Shown: one piece after another, positions 1 to 7,012 of the stretch | Layout: the number at the start of each line of letters is the position of its first letter | Position numbering within the stretch: position 1 is the stretch's first letter | NCBI GenBank assembly: GCA_003695215.1 | Contig: RFIM01000033.1 | Span: forward strand, 1-27,988 | Reading direction: 5' to 3' | DNA: 27,988 nucleotides | DNA from: Chloroflexota bacterium | GTDB taxonomy: Bacteria; Chloroflexota; Anaerolineae; Aggregatilineales; UBA2796 | Made by a program: the position numbers and the translations under genes | Notes under the pieces: generated by a model | The model's input: the letters and a program-made list of their open reading frames with translations, nothing else | Told to the model about the DNA's origin: nothing | Database searches by the model: none

Positions 1-852
1 CTTGGCAAGACGGCGCGCCAGACCGTTGTCTCGATCAATCGTACCTTCTTCGAGGCGAATCTGCGCATTGTCGTCGGCAACGTCGAGCCGCATCAGTTCG
101 CAGGCTTCAGCGGTGGCGTCAAGAGCGCTGTGATCGGCTTGGCAGGCTGGGATACCATCAACGGCAACCACCGCATGATGGCCGAGCCAGGCGCTACGCT
201 CGGCAGCTATGAAGATAACCCTGTGCGCCAAGATATCGAAGACATGGGGCGCATTGTCGGCGTGCATTTGGCGCTGAACACTGTGCTAAACGAGCACAAG
301 CAGATCGTGCGCGTCTTTTGCGGCGCGCCCTTAGACGTCATGCGCGCTGCCATTCCGCTAGTGCGTCAGGTCTATCAGCAGACGGTCGCTGCGCCATATG
401 ACTTGATTATCGCCTCGCCCGGCGGTTATCCAAAGGACATCAACATTTATCAAGCACAAAAGGCGCTTGGGCACGCAGTTCACGCCTCGCGGCTTGGCGG
501 CACGATCATCCTAGCGGCAGCCTGCAGCGAAGGCAGCGGTAGCGCCAAGTACGAGCGCTGGCTCAGCCAGCTGTGCTTGCCGCTTGGCGCCGACGTCAAT
601 CGCGCCGTGATCGAGCGCTTCCGCGCCGAAGGGTTCCATGTTGGCCCGCACAAGGCTTTCCAAATCGCCCGCGACTCAGTCGATCGGCGCGTCATCTGGA
701 TCACCGACCTGCCTAATCCTGCGCAGTTCGGCTTCCGCAGCGCTGCCAGCCTGCGCGCCGCGCTCTATGAGGCGCTCGATGCCGATCCGAGCATTCAGCG
801 GGTCGCCGTCTTGCCGTACGCCAATGCCACATTAGTACAAGCGCAATCCTGA
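1..852 (+). CDS. larA: LarA-type nickel-dependent racemase, 3' part (5' end outside window)
   Basis: Frame 1 is open from the first base, so the gene is cut by the window edge; 283 codons remain before TGA. The family (lactate racemase LarA and homologues) interconverts D/L 2-hydroxy acids with a nickel pincer cofactor in the cytoplasm. The visible motif EPHQFAGFSGGVK is diagnostic. Numbering from base 1, His31, Lys41 and His57 have the same spacing as His174, Lys184 (cofactor attachment) and His200 (Ni ligand) of Lactiplantibacillus LarA, so the nickel site looks intact. The C-terminal Rossmann-like domain follows (SPGGYPKDINIYQAQKAL). A GTG at 130 lies inside the conserved motif and is not the start. 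No larB, larC or larE is in the window. The substrate may not be lactate, since many homologues act on other hydroxy acids. Confidence 0.88.
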   Translation, partial: LGKTARQTVVSINRTFFEANLRIVVGNVEPHQFAGFSGGVKSAVIGLAGWDTINGNHRMMAEPGATLGSYEDNPVRQDIEDMGRIVGVHLALNTVLNEHKQIVRVFCGAPLDVMRAAIPLVRQVYQQTVAAPYDLIIASPGGYPKDINIYQAQKALGHAVHASRLGGTIILAAACSEGSGSAKYERWLSQLCLPLGADVNRAVIERFRAEGFHVGPHKAFQIARDSVDRRVIWITDLPNPAQFGFRSAASLRAALYEALDADPSIQRVAVLPYANATLVQAQS

Positions 853-862
853 GCCATTGTGG

Positions 863-868
863 TATGCT
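863..868 (+). promoter_or_regulatory. Possible extended -10 promoter for the kinase gene
   Basis: TGGTATGCT gives an extended -10 (TG at 860-861, TATGCT at 863-868) in the 51 bp between the larA stop and the kinase start. There is no convincing -35. Transcription would begin near 875. The site is weak, and read-through from larA is equally possible. Confidence 0.28.
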
Positions 869-903
869 TGCTGCGTCAAAGCGCGCTGTGATTGAGGACG
901 GAC

Positions 904-3063
904 ATGAAGAACCTAGTCGGTCAGACTCTTGGGCAATTCCAGCTGCTGGAAATCATCGGCGAAGGCGGCATGGCAACGGTCTATCGTGCGCATCAGCATA
1001 CCATGGGCCGCGATGTGGCTGTGAAGGTCATCCAGCCTAGCGAAGCCGATCGCGAAGAATTCTTTGCGCGCTTTGACCGCGAGGCGCGCGTGGTCGCCTC
1101 GCTGAGCCACGCGCACATCCTGAAGGTTTTCGATTACGGCGTTGTAGGCGATCTGGCCTATTTGGCGATGGAATTGCTGCGCGGCGGCAGCCTTGAGGAT
1201 AGAATTGCGCAAGGCCCGCTGCCTATCCCTGAGATCGCGGCTATTTTGAGCCAAATTGCGCCCGCCCTGGACTACGCACATCAGCGTGGCATCATCCACC
1301 GCGATCTAAAACCTCAGAATATCCTGTTTGATGAGGCAGGCAACCTTTTCCTGACCGATTTTGGCATCATCAAGCTGCAGGGCGATAGCCAAGCGCTGAC
1401 TCGCAAGGACGCTGTTATCGGCACGCCGGCTTACATCTCGCCCGAGCAATGGGAAGGCATCGAGATCGATCGGCGCGCTGACATCTACGCACTCGGCATC
1501 ACTACCTATCAGATGCTGACTGGCCGCTTGCCCTTCGCAGGCACGAGTCTCTATGAGACGATGCAGCTGCATTTGCGTCAGCTGCCGCCGCCGCTCAGCG
1601 CTTACCGCGCAGGCCTCCCTGCTAGCATTCAGGCTGTGATGAACAAAGTGCTCGCCAAGCGGCGCGAGGATCGCTACATCACCACCAGCGAATTCGCCAA
1701 CAGCTTCGCGCACGCTGCAAGCGAGTGGAAGGGCGAACCTGCTGCCGATCCGATGGCTGATACCTCGGCAGGCATCACGGCGCATGGAGCGCCCACCGTC
1801 CTTTCAAGCCCGACTCCGTCGCGGCAAGCTCTCTCTTCTGCCCATACGCCCGATCATGAAGCCACGCAGCCGCTGAGCCTCAGCGATCTCGATGCCACAA
1901 TGCCCTTCCCAATTGGCAACGCGCCGCCCACGCCACCACAGCCCACGCTATTAGCTGAGCCCGTCTCAGTGCCGCCAAGGCGCGCCTTCTCAGTGCCGCT
2001 TTCCACTTTGGCGCTCGGCACTGTGCTGATCGTAGTTGTGCTGTTCCTCATCCTGGTCTCGTTGGGCAGCGAGCCTTTCTCTGCAGCCGATCAGACTGCC
2101 ACAGCCGTTGCCCAAGCCCTTCTGAGCCAAACGCCGAGCCAAACGCCCACAGAAACGCCGACTATCACGCCGAGCGCGACGCTGCCGCCCGATCTGGCTG
2201 TGCCTGTGACGCCTACCGAAGCCGTCGCCGCCAGTTTGACCTTCACGCCCAGCCCGAGGCCGAGCCAAACGCCTACGCAAGCCTCTACACCGACCCTCGC
2301 CTTAGTCGTTGTCCTAACAGAGACGCCCACGCCTACGCGCACGCCCACTGAGACGCTGACCTTCACGCCCTCGGCGACCTTCACAGCCACTATCACGCCC
2401 AGCTTCACGCCCACGCCGCCGCCGACCTTCACGCCAACTTTCACAGCAACCGCTACCGCGACCAACACCAGCACGCCGACGCCCGACTTCGCAGGCACAG
2501 AGGCAGCTATTCAAACTGCCACGCTTCGCTCCTTTGAGGTAGCGGCTCAACGCGCGGCTGCACGCGCTGTGCCTGCTTTCGAGCCGCGCAGCGGCGTGCT
2601 GCGCCACACGACGCGCCAGGCCGCCGAAACTGAGCGCGCTAACGTCCAGTTCCGCGATCTCGTGGTTGAGGCGCTCTTCAGCAATCCGTTCGGTATTGAT
2701 GAAGGCCGCTGGGATTATGGCTTCTTCTTCCGCGATGAAGGCGAGAATCGCCAATATCGCTTGTCGGTCATCTCAGATGGGCGCTGGCGGCTCACGCTGC
2801 GCAACCTAGGGCAGTCAACCGTTGTGCAGGAAGGCATTTTGGCCTCCCTGAACACAGCTGCTGATGGCACCAACTTGTTGCGCCTAGTAGTCCAAGATGA
2901 CCGCGCTTGGTTCTTCGTGAACAGTCAGTTCGTGGCGCAGCTGGATGTCTCAGCCAAGCGCGTGCCAGGCGACGTGCAGATTGTCACGGGCGTCTTCGCA
3001 GGCAACAAGATCAATGGACGCGCCACGCGCTACAGCGGCTTTGTGGTCAGCCAAATCAAGTAG
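904..3063 (+). CDS. Membrane Ser/Thr protein kinase with Thr/Pro-rich stalk and C-terminal lectin-like domain
   Basis: This is a 719-residue Hanks-type kinase. The N-terminal cytoplasmic kinase domain (about 10-270) has the Gly loop GEGGMA (19-24), Lys41, HRDLKPQN with catalytic Asp134, DFG at 152-154 and a GTPAYISPE activation segment. A low-complexity linker leads to one TM helix at about 366-388. Outside lies a Thr/Pro-rich stalk (about 400-528), then about 175 residues that resemble a jelly-roll/concanavalin-like (DUF1080-like) fold (GRWDYGFFFRD, YRLSVISDGRW). By inference the kinase senses an extracellular ligand and phosphorylates cytoplasmic proteins, possibly the FHA protein at 22688-23377. 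An ATG at 904 with GAGGA at 894-898 is preferred over a TTG at 892. The 3' end overlaps the convergent glycosyltransferase gene by 8 nt. Confidence 0.9.
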   Translation: MKNLVGQTLGQFQLLEIIGEGGMATVYRAHQHTMGRDVAVKVIQPSEADREEFFARFDREARVVASLSHAHILKVFDYGVVGDLAYLAMELLRGGSLEDRIAQGPLPIPEIAAILSQIAPALDYAHQRGIIHRDLKPQNILFDEAGNLFLTDFGIIKLQGDSQALTRKDAVIGTPAYISPEQWEGIEIDRRADIYALGITTYQMLTGRLPFAGTSLYETMQLHLRQLPPPLSAYRAGLPASIQAVMNKVLAKRREDRYITTSEFANSFAHAASEWKGEPAADPMADTSAGITAHGAPTVLSSPTPSRQALSSAHTPDHEATQPLSLSDLDATMPFPIGNAPPTPPQPTLLAEPVSVPPRRAFSVPLSTLALGTVLIVVVLFLILVSLGSEPFSAADQTATAVAQALLSQTPSQTPTETPTITPSATLPPDLAVPVTPTEAVAASLTFTPSPRPSQTPTQASTPTLALVVVLTETPTPTRTPTETLTFTPSATFTATITPSFTPTPPPTFTPTFTATATATNTSTPTPDFAGTEAAIQTATLRSFEVAAQRAAARAVPAFEPRSGVLRHTTRQAAETERANVQFRDLVVEALFSNPFGIDEGRWDYGFFFRDEGENRQYRLSVISDGRWRLTLRNLGQSTVVQEGILASLNTAADGTNLLRLVVQDDRAWFFVNSQFVAQLDVSAKRVPGDVQIVTGVFAGNKINGRATRYSGFVVSQIK
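2127..2487 (+). repeat. Thr/Pro-rich low-complexity coding repeat in the kinase stalk
   Basis: Degenerate short repeats of the type acgccnac or ttcacgccc encode TPT, TFTP and TPS units. They form the extended extracellular stalk of the kinase. Such tracts change length easily by slippage and are a common assembly trouble spot. The valine-rich ORF on the opposite strand is a shadow of this tract. Confidence 0.8.
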
Positions 3064-4534
3064 CGTGTTGGCGCCTGAGCGCTTCTTGCCAATGCGGCAG
3101 CAGCGTCCAAAAGGCGACTAGCCAGCTGCCTGTGCACAACATCAAGCCGTAGAACACGAAGAAGAGATGCCCGTTGCTGGCAGCGCGCGCAGCTGTCAGC
3201 AGGCAAAAGGCGCCCCAGGCGATCTCAAGGGCAGCGCTGGAATCGGCTTGCACGCGGTAAGCGCTCTCAGTCGGCGCCACGTTGCCCCACTTTGGTGTGC
3301 GCAAGAACTCGCCGTGCTTGCCGAGCAGCCCTTTGAGCGCCGCCTGCGCAATAGTCATAGCCAGCCCGCTGCTGACCACCTGCAACGCCAGCACGTATGG
3401 CAGGGTGCGCCACGAGCGCCTGAGCAGCACCTGCGAGGCGATCAGGTAGAGCAAGGGCATGAAGGTGAACGGGCTGACCGTCTTGGCATAGGCGATCAAG
3501 GGCAAGTTCTGCCAGACCTGGCGCGGCAGAAGCAGCGTGATGAGCGTGTAGGCGATCACGATCAAGACCATGGTCGGGCTGACCAGATAGCTGAGCAGAT
3601 GGATCGTCCCTTGCAGCTTGCTGCCCAGCGGCAAGCGGCTGCGCCACAGCTGCGGCAAGAGCAGGCGCGCACAAGCCAAGCTGCCTTGCGCCCAGCGCGC
3701 CTGTTGGCGCTTGTAGGCGCTCATAGTCTGCGGCAGTTCGGCTGGCACGCTGATTTGGCTGCGATACAGAGCGTGCCAGCCGTTCAGCCAGGCGCGGTAG
3801 CTCAGGTCGAGGTCTTCGGTGAGCGTGCGCGCCTGCCAGCCGCCGACCGCTTCAATGGCGGCGCGCCGCCAAACACCTGCCGTGCCGTTGAAGTTGAAGG
3901 GCAAGCCGCTCTCAGCACGCCCTTGCTGCTCAATGCTGAAATGGCTATCCACAGCGATGGCTTGCAGGCGCGTCAGCCACCATTGATCGGCGTTCAGGTG
4001 CTCCCAGCGCGTTTGGATGAAAGCAGCGCGCCGATCGGCGATCAAGGCCGGCAGGCTTTTTTTAAGGAAATCAGGCGGCGGCACAAAGTCGGCATCAAAA
4101 ATGGCGATGTACTCGCTCTTGACAAACTGCAACCCATAGGCGAGCGCGCCCGCGTTGTAGCCTTCGCGGCTTGCACGGCGTAGATGATGCACGTCCTTGC
4201 CGCATTGGCGCCAATGAGCGACCGCTTCGGCCACGATCTGGCTGGTCTCATCAGTCGAGTCGTCTAAAATTTGGATGCTGAGCCGATCTGGCGGATAGTC
4301 GAGCTGCGCCACAGCATCGATCAGGCGACGGCTGACGTAACGCTCGTTATAAAGCGGCAGTTGAACGGTCACATGCGGAAATTCGTCTAGCGGCGCATCT
4401 TCGGGCGCGCGGCGATTGAGCAAGGCAGCGATGAGCAGGTAACACAGGTTCAAGCCGTAAGCCGATAGGAGCAGCGCTGCAGGCAAAAAGCCGATCAGCA
4501 ACAGCGCTGATAGTAGCGTATGCAAGGTTTCCAC
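3056..4534 (-). CDS. Processive family 2 glycosyltransferase, cellulose synthase-like membrane protein
   Basis: This 492-residue GT2 protein has an N-terminal TM segment (about 8-38) and a cytoplasmic GT-A domain. Visible motifs are the nucleotide-sugar Asp pair ILDDSTD (Asp91-92), FDADF (Asp147, Asp149), TED at 239-241 and QQARW at 277-281, the signature of processive synthases. Several C-terminal TM helices follow (about 311-335, 345-370, 378-400 and 430-475). It probably polymerises a beta-linked polysaccharide (glucan or mannan) at the inner membrane; the sugar cannot be read from the sequence. No PilZ domain or partner subunit is seen beside it. The start is GTG with a GAGAAG-like ribosome-binding site just upstream, and its promoter is at 4584-4612. 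It is convergent with the kinase gene (8 nt overlap). Confidence 0.88.
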   Translation of the reverse strand: METLHTLLSALLLIGFLPAALLLSAYGLNLCYLLIAALLNRRAPEDAPLDEFPHVTVQLPLYNERYVSRRLIDAVAQLDYPPDRLSIQILDDSTDETSQIVAEAVAHWRQCGKDVHHLRRASREGYNAGALAYGLQFVKSEYIAIFDADFVPPPDFLKKSLPALIADRRAAFIQTRWEHLNADQWWLTRLQAIAVDSHFSIEQQGRAESGLPFNFNGTAGVWRRAAIEAVGGWQARTLTEDLDLSYRAWLNGWHALYRSQISVPAELPQTMSAYKRQQARWAQGSLACARLLLPQLWRSRLPLGSKLQGTIHLLSYLVSPTMVLIVIAYTLITLLLPRQVWQNLPLIAYAKTVSPFTFMPLLYLIASQVLLRRSWRTLPYVLALQVVSSGLAMTIAQAALKGLLGKHGEFLRTPKWGNVAPTESAYRVQADSSAALEIAWGAFCLLTAARAASNGHLFFVFYGLMLCTGSWLVAFWTLLPHWQEALRRQHAT

Positions 4535-4583
4535 AACTTCTCACTCGCTCGAAAGTGCTTGACGGCACAAAAGCTGTCGCTGA

Positions 4584-4612
4584 ATTATAGCCAATCCAAG
4601 CAGCCTTGCGAA
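4584..4612 (-). promoter_or_regulatory. Sigma70-type promoter for the glycosyltransferase gene
   Basis: On the minus strand TTCGCA (4612-4607) and a perfect TATAAT (4589-4584) are separated by 17 bp. Transcription should start near 4577, giving a leader of about 43 nt to the GTG at 4534. It lies back to back with the rplJL promoter. Confidence 0.65.
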
Positions 4613-4621
4613 GGCTCGCCC

Positions 4622-4650
4622 TTGACGGACGGCGCGCCGCTGAGTATCAT
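4622..4650 (+). promoter_or_regulatory. Sigma70-type promoter for rplJ-rplL
   Basis: TTGACG (4622-4627), a 17 bp spacer and TATCAT (4645-4650) make a good consensus promoter. The expected start near 4657 gives a leader of about 180 nt before rplJ, as expected for an L10 leader. Confidence 0.65.
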
Positions 4651-4656
4651 AGCCCT

Positions 4657-4838
4657 GTTCACACCGCAGACCGCAGGTGCTGCGCTATGCAGCTTAATGA
4701 ATTCGCCTGCCGAGGTGAAGCACAGCTGAATATGGCTCTGTAGCTTCTCGCCGACTCTGAAAGCGGCTCTCTGCGCGTGTGCCAAGAGGCCGCTTTTTTG
4801 GTGCCTGAACACAGCTTCATGGAAAGGAGGAACAGGCT
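4657..4838 (+). ncRNA. Ribosomal protein L10 leader RNA
   Basis: The untranslated leader of rplJL runs from the predicted start near 4657 to the rplJ start. It contains a stem in which GAAGCACAG (4717-4725) pairs with CTGTAGCTTC (4738-4747), followed by a terminator hairpin at 4762-4799. In the known L10 leader family, the L10(L12)4 complex binds the leader and represses its own operon. Position and architecture fit that family; I did not run a covariance model. This entry accounts for the roughly 300 bp between the glycosyltransferase gene and rplJ. Confidence 0.6.
4762..4799 (+). terminator. Attenuator terminator in the L10 leader
   Basis: AGCGGCTCTCT (4762-4772) pairs with AGAGGCCGCT (4785-4794), with one bulged T, and runs into TTTTTT (4794-4799). 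It lies about 40 nt before the rplJ start, so it should attenuate transcription of the operon rather than end another gene. Confidence 0.7.
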
Positions 4839-5375
4839 TTGGCGATCAATAAGGCGAAAAAGCAGGAGATTTACAGCAGCTACCTGGAATTGCTGCGCCG
4901 CACGCAGGGCATGATCATCACTGAATATCGCGGTATGTCCGTGAAAGACCTGACGGCCGTGCGCAAGGCTTTGCGCCCAGCGGATTGCTCGTACGTGGTA
5001 GTCAAGAACACTATCTTCAAGATTGCCCTGCGCGAGACGGGCTTTGCCGCGCCCGATCTGTTTGAAGGGCCTGTGGCAGTGGCTTTGGCGCATAGCGACG
5101 TGGCAAAAACCACCAAAGCTCTGCTGGGCATCAAGGATCAGCCGCTCTTGGTGCTGAAAGGCGCTGTGATCGGTCAGGCAGTCTTCAAGGCGGAGCAGCT
5201 TGAGATGCTTGCCACGATGCCGACTCTGGAAGAGGCGCGGGCGACGCTCGTTGGCACGCTGCAAAGCCCTGCCACGGGCTTCTTGGCGCTCATTGGCACA
5301 CCTGCCCAGAACTTGGCGCAGGTGCTGAAAGCCTATAGCGATAAGTTGTCGGGCGGCGCGAACGATGCCGCTTAG
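4839..5375 (+). CDS. rplJ: 50S ribosomal protein L10
   Basis: This 178-residue protein is L10 (uL10), which anchors L7/L12 dimers at the base of the ribosomal stalk and binds 23S rRNA. The N-terminal domain shows the expected pattern (AINKAKKQEIYSS, TEYRGMSVKDLTAVRKALR, VVKNTIFKIAL). The C-terminal helix that carries L7/L12 is at the end (NLAQVLKAYSDKL). The start is TTG at 4839, set by a near-perfect AAAGGAGG at 4823-4830; the ATG at 4819 is out of frame. rplL follows 57 bp downstream and both are driven by the leader at 4657-4838. The usual upstream neighbours rplK and rplA are absent. Confidence 0.97.
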   Translation: MAINKAKKQEIYSSYLELLRRTQGMIITEYRGMSVKDLTAVRKALRPADCSYVVVKNTIFKIALRETGFAAPDLFEGPVAVALAHSDVAKTTKALLGIKDQPLLVLKGAVIGQAVFKAEQLEMLATMPTLEEARATLVGTLQSPATGFLALIGTPAQNLAQVLKAYSDKLSGGANDAA

Positions 5376-5432
5376 CTCTCAAAATAAGTTCGACTATCAG
5401 CATACGCTCAAGTACGAAGGAGTGAACACATC

Positions 5433-5831
5433 ATGGCGGATATTCAGGCGTTGGTCGCCGAGCTGAGCAAGATGACGGTTATGGAGATCGTGGAGCTGAC
5501 TAAGGCCCTGGAAGAGGCCTGGGGCGTGAAGGCAGCCGCAGCTATGCCGATGATGGCGATGCCTGCGGCCGGCGCTGCAGCGGCTGCGCCTGCGGCTGAG
5601 GCTGAGCCTGCTGAGGAGCAGACCGAGTTCAACGTCATCCTCAAGGAAGTGGGCCCGAAGAAGATCGACGTGATCAAGGTAGTGCGCACCTTGACCAATC
5701 TGGGCTTGAAAGAGGCCAAGGACGCTGTGGAAGGCGCGCCAAAGGCTATCCTAGAGGCAGTCTCCAAGGAAGTGGCTGCGGACGCCAAGAAAAAGCTAGA
5801 GGAAGTCGGTGCCGTTGTCGAGATCAAGTAA
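5433..5831 (+). CDS. rplL: 50S ribosomal protein L7/L12
   Basis: This 132-residue protein is the stalk protein (bL12) that recruits translational GTPases. It has the N-terminal dimerisation region (IQALVAELSKMTVMEIVEL), an Ala-rich flexible hinge at about 42-65, and the conserved C-terminal domain (KTEFNVIL-like EQTEFNVILKEVGPKKIDVI, GLKEAKDAVEGAPK, KKKLEEVGAVVEIK). The ATG start is preceded by GAAGGAG at 5416-5422. It is co-transcribed with rplJ and ends at the terminator at 5863-5895. rpoB, the usual next gene, is not downstream; a sugar permease gene is there instead. Confidence 0.97.
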   Translation: MADIQALVAELSKMTVMEIVELTKALEEAWGVKAAAAMPMMAMPAAGAAAAAPAAEAEPAEEQTEFNVILKEVGPKKIDVIKVVRTLTNLGLKEAKDAVEGAPKAILEAVSKEVAADAKKKLEEVGAVVEIK

Positions 5832-5862
5832 GGCTTGAGCGGCGCTCACTTCACAAGGCGCT

Positions 5863-5895
5863 GGCCGCTGTTCGCATACGGGCAGCGGCCTTTTT
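5863..5895 (+). terminator. Intrinsic terminator after rplL
   Basis: A perfect 8 bp stem, GGCCGCTG (5863-5870) with CAGCGGCC (5883-5890), is followed by TTTTT. It ends the rplJL operon and shows that an upstream extension of the next permease ORF through this hairpin is not real. Confidence 0.85.
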
Positions 5896-5969
5896 GTTGT
5901 GCGCTTGGCACTTTGCAGCTACAATTGAAGCCACAACGCCAAATTGCCTGTTTATTATTGGATGCTACA

Positions 5970-7001
5970 ATGGAAATTACGACCTCCAGGAGGCTCACTT
6001 TCTCGTTAGCGCGCGGAGTGCAGCAACTGCTCAGCTTGCCTTTGATGGGCGCGCTCTATTTGCTCGATGCAGTCATTGGCAGCATCGAGCGCCTGATTGG
6101 GCATAAGCGCATGCCCTATCTGTTCGTGCTGCCCAATATGGCCATCTTCGCGATCTTCATCCTGCTGCCGCTGCTGCTGAACTTCTTCTTCGCCTTCACA
6201 GGCGGCACGTCCATCATCCCCGAGAACCGACCCTGGGTCGGGCTGGGCAATTTTGAGCGTCTGTTCGCCTGCCAAGATATCACCAACGTCTCCACTTGCC
6301 GCGAGGACGTCTTTTTCTTCGCCGTGCGCAACACGTTCTTGTTTGTGATTGTGGAAGTGCCGAGCATGGTCGTATTGGCGATGCTGATCGCCTTGGCGCT
6401 CAACCGCGATATTCGGCTGCGCGGCTTCTTCCGCAGCGCCTTCTTCTTCCCTGTGCTGCTCTCGCCAGTGGTGGTCGCTTTGGTGTGGAAGTGGATGCTG
6501 CAAACTCGTGGCGGCCTGATCAACACGCTGCTGGGCTTTTTTGGCATCGCGCCGATCGAGTTCGTGCTAGACGGCAACTGGATGATGTTCTGGTCGATTT
6601 TCGTGAGTGTCTGGGCACAGGTCGGCTTCTACGCCTTGATCTTGTTGGCAGGCTTGCAGGGTATTCCGCCAGTGCTGTACGAAGCGGCTGAGATTGACGG
6701 CGCTTCTGAGCTTCAGCGCTTCTGGAAGGTCACCTTGCCCATGCTGCGCCCGACTCTGTTGGTCGTCTTAGTGCTGAGCCTGATCCGCGGCGTGCAGATG
6801 TTCGATCACGTCTACGTGCTGACGGGCGGTGGGCCTGGCACGGCTACCGTGCTGACCGTGCAGTACATCTATCGGACTGCCTTCGAGCCGCCCAACAACT
6901 GGGGCATGGCGGCCGCCGTCTCGCTGATGCTAGCGGCAGTCCTGGCTATGCTGACTGTCATCCAGCTGATTTTGAACAGACGTCAGACTGAGGCGCTATA
7001 G
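5970..7001 (+). CDS. Sugar ABC transporter permease, MalF/UgpA type
   Basis: This 343-residue inner-membrane permease has about six TM helices. The EAA coupling motif starts at Glu238 (EAAEIDGASELQRFWKVTLP), which contacts the ATPase. It belongs to the CUT1 carbohydrate family; the substrate cannot be read. The open frame extends upstream to 5835 but crosses the rplL terminator, so the ATG at 5970 is chosen. No ribosome-binding site precedes it; a TATTAT at 5953-5958 could be a -10 giving a near-leaderless message. A strong AGGAGG at 5988-5993 is followed by no good start codon except GTG at 6018, too distant. The partner permease begins 11 bp after the stop. No binding protein or ATPase gene is adjacent. 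Confidence 0.9.
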   Translation: MEITTSRRLTFSLARGVQQLLSLPLMGALYLLDAVIGSIERLIGHKRMPYLFVLPNMAIFAIFILLPLLLNFFFAFTGGTSIIPENRPWVGLGNFERLFACQDITNVSTCREDVFFFAVRNTFLFVIVEVPSMVVLAMLIALALNRDIRLRGFFRSAFFFPVLLSPVVVALVWKWMLQTRGGLINTLLGFFGIAPIEFVLDGNWMMFWSIFVSVWAQVGFYALILLAGLQGIPPVLYEAAEIDGASELQRFWKVTLPMLRPTLLVVLVLSLIRGVQMFDHVYVLTGGGPGTATVLTVQYIYRTAFEPPNNWGMAAAVSLMLAAVLAMLTVIQLILNRRQTEAL

Positions 7002-7012
7002 GGAGGTATCCG

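Noticed and set aside
2091..2498. Valine/Gly-rich ORF on the minus strand
   Set aside because: It is the antisense of the Thr/Pro-rich stalk of the kinase, with strongly biased composition and no start signals.
4559..4564. TTGACG that could be a -35 for rplJL
   Set aside because: No -10 at suitable spacing (TATAGC is 21 bp away), and the site is in the glycosyltransferase leader; the TTGACG at 4622 with TATCAT fits better.
5835..5969. N-terminal extension of the first permease
   Set aside because: It would run through the rplL terminator hairpin and has no permease similarity.
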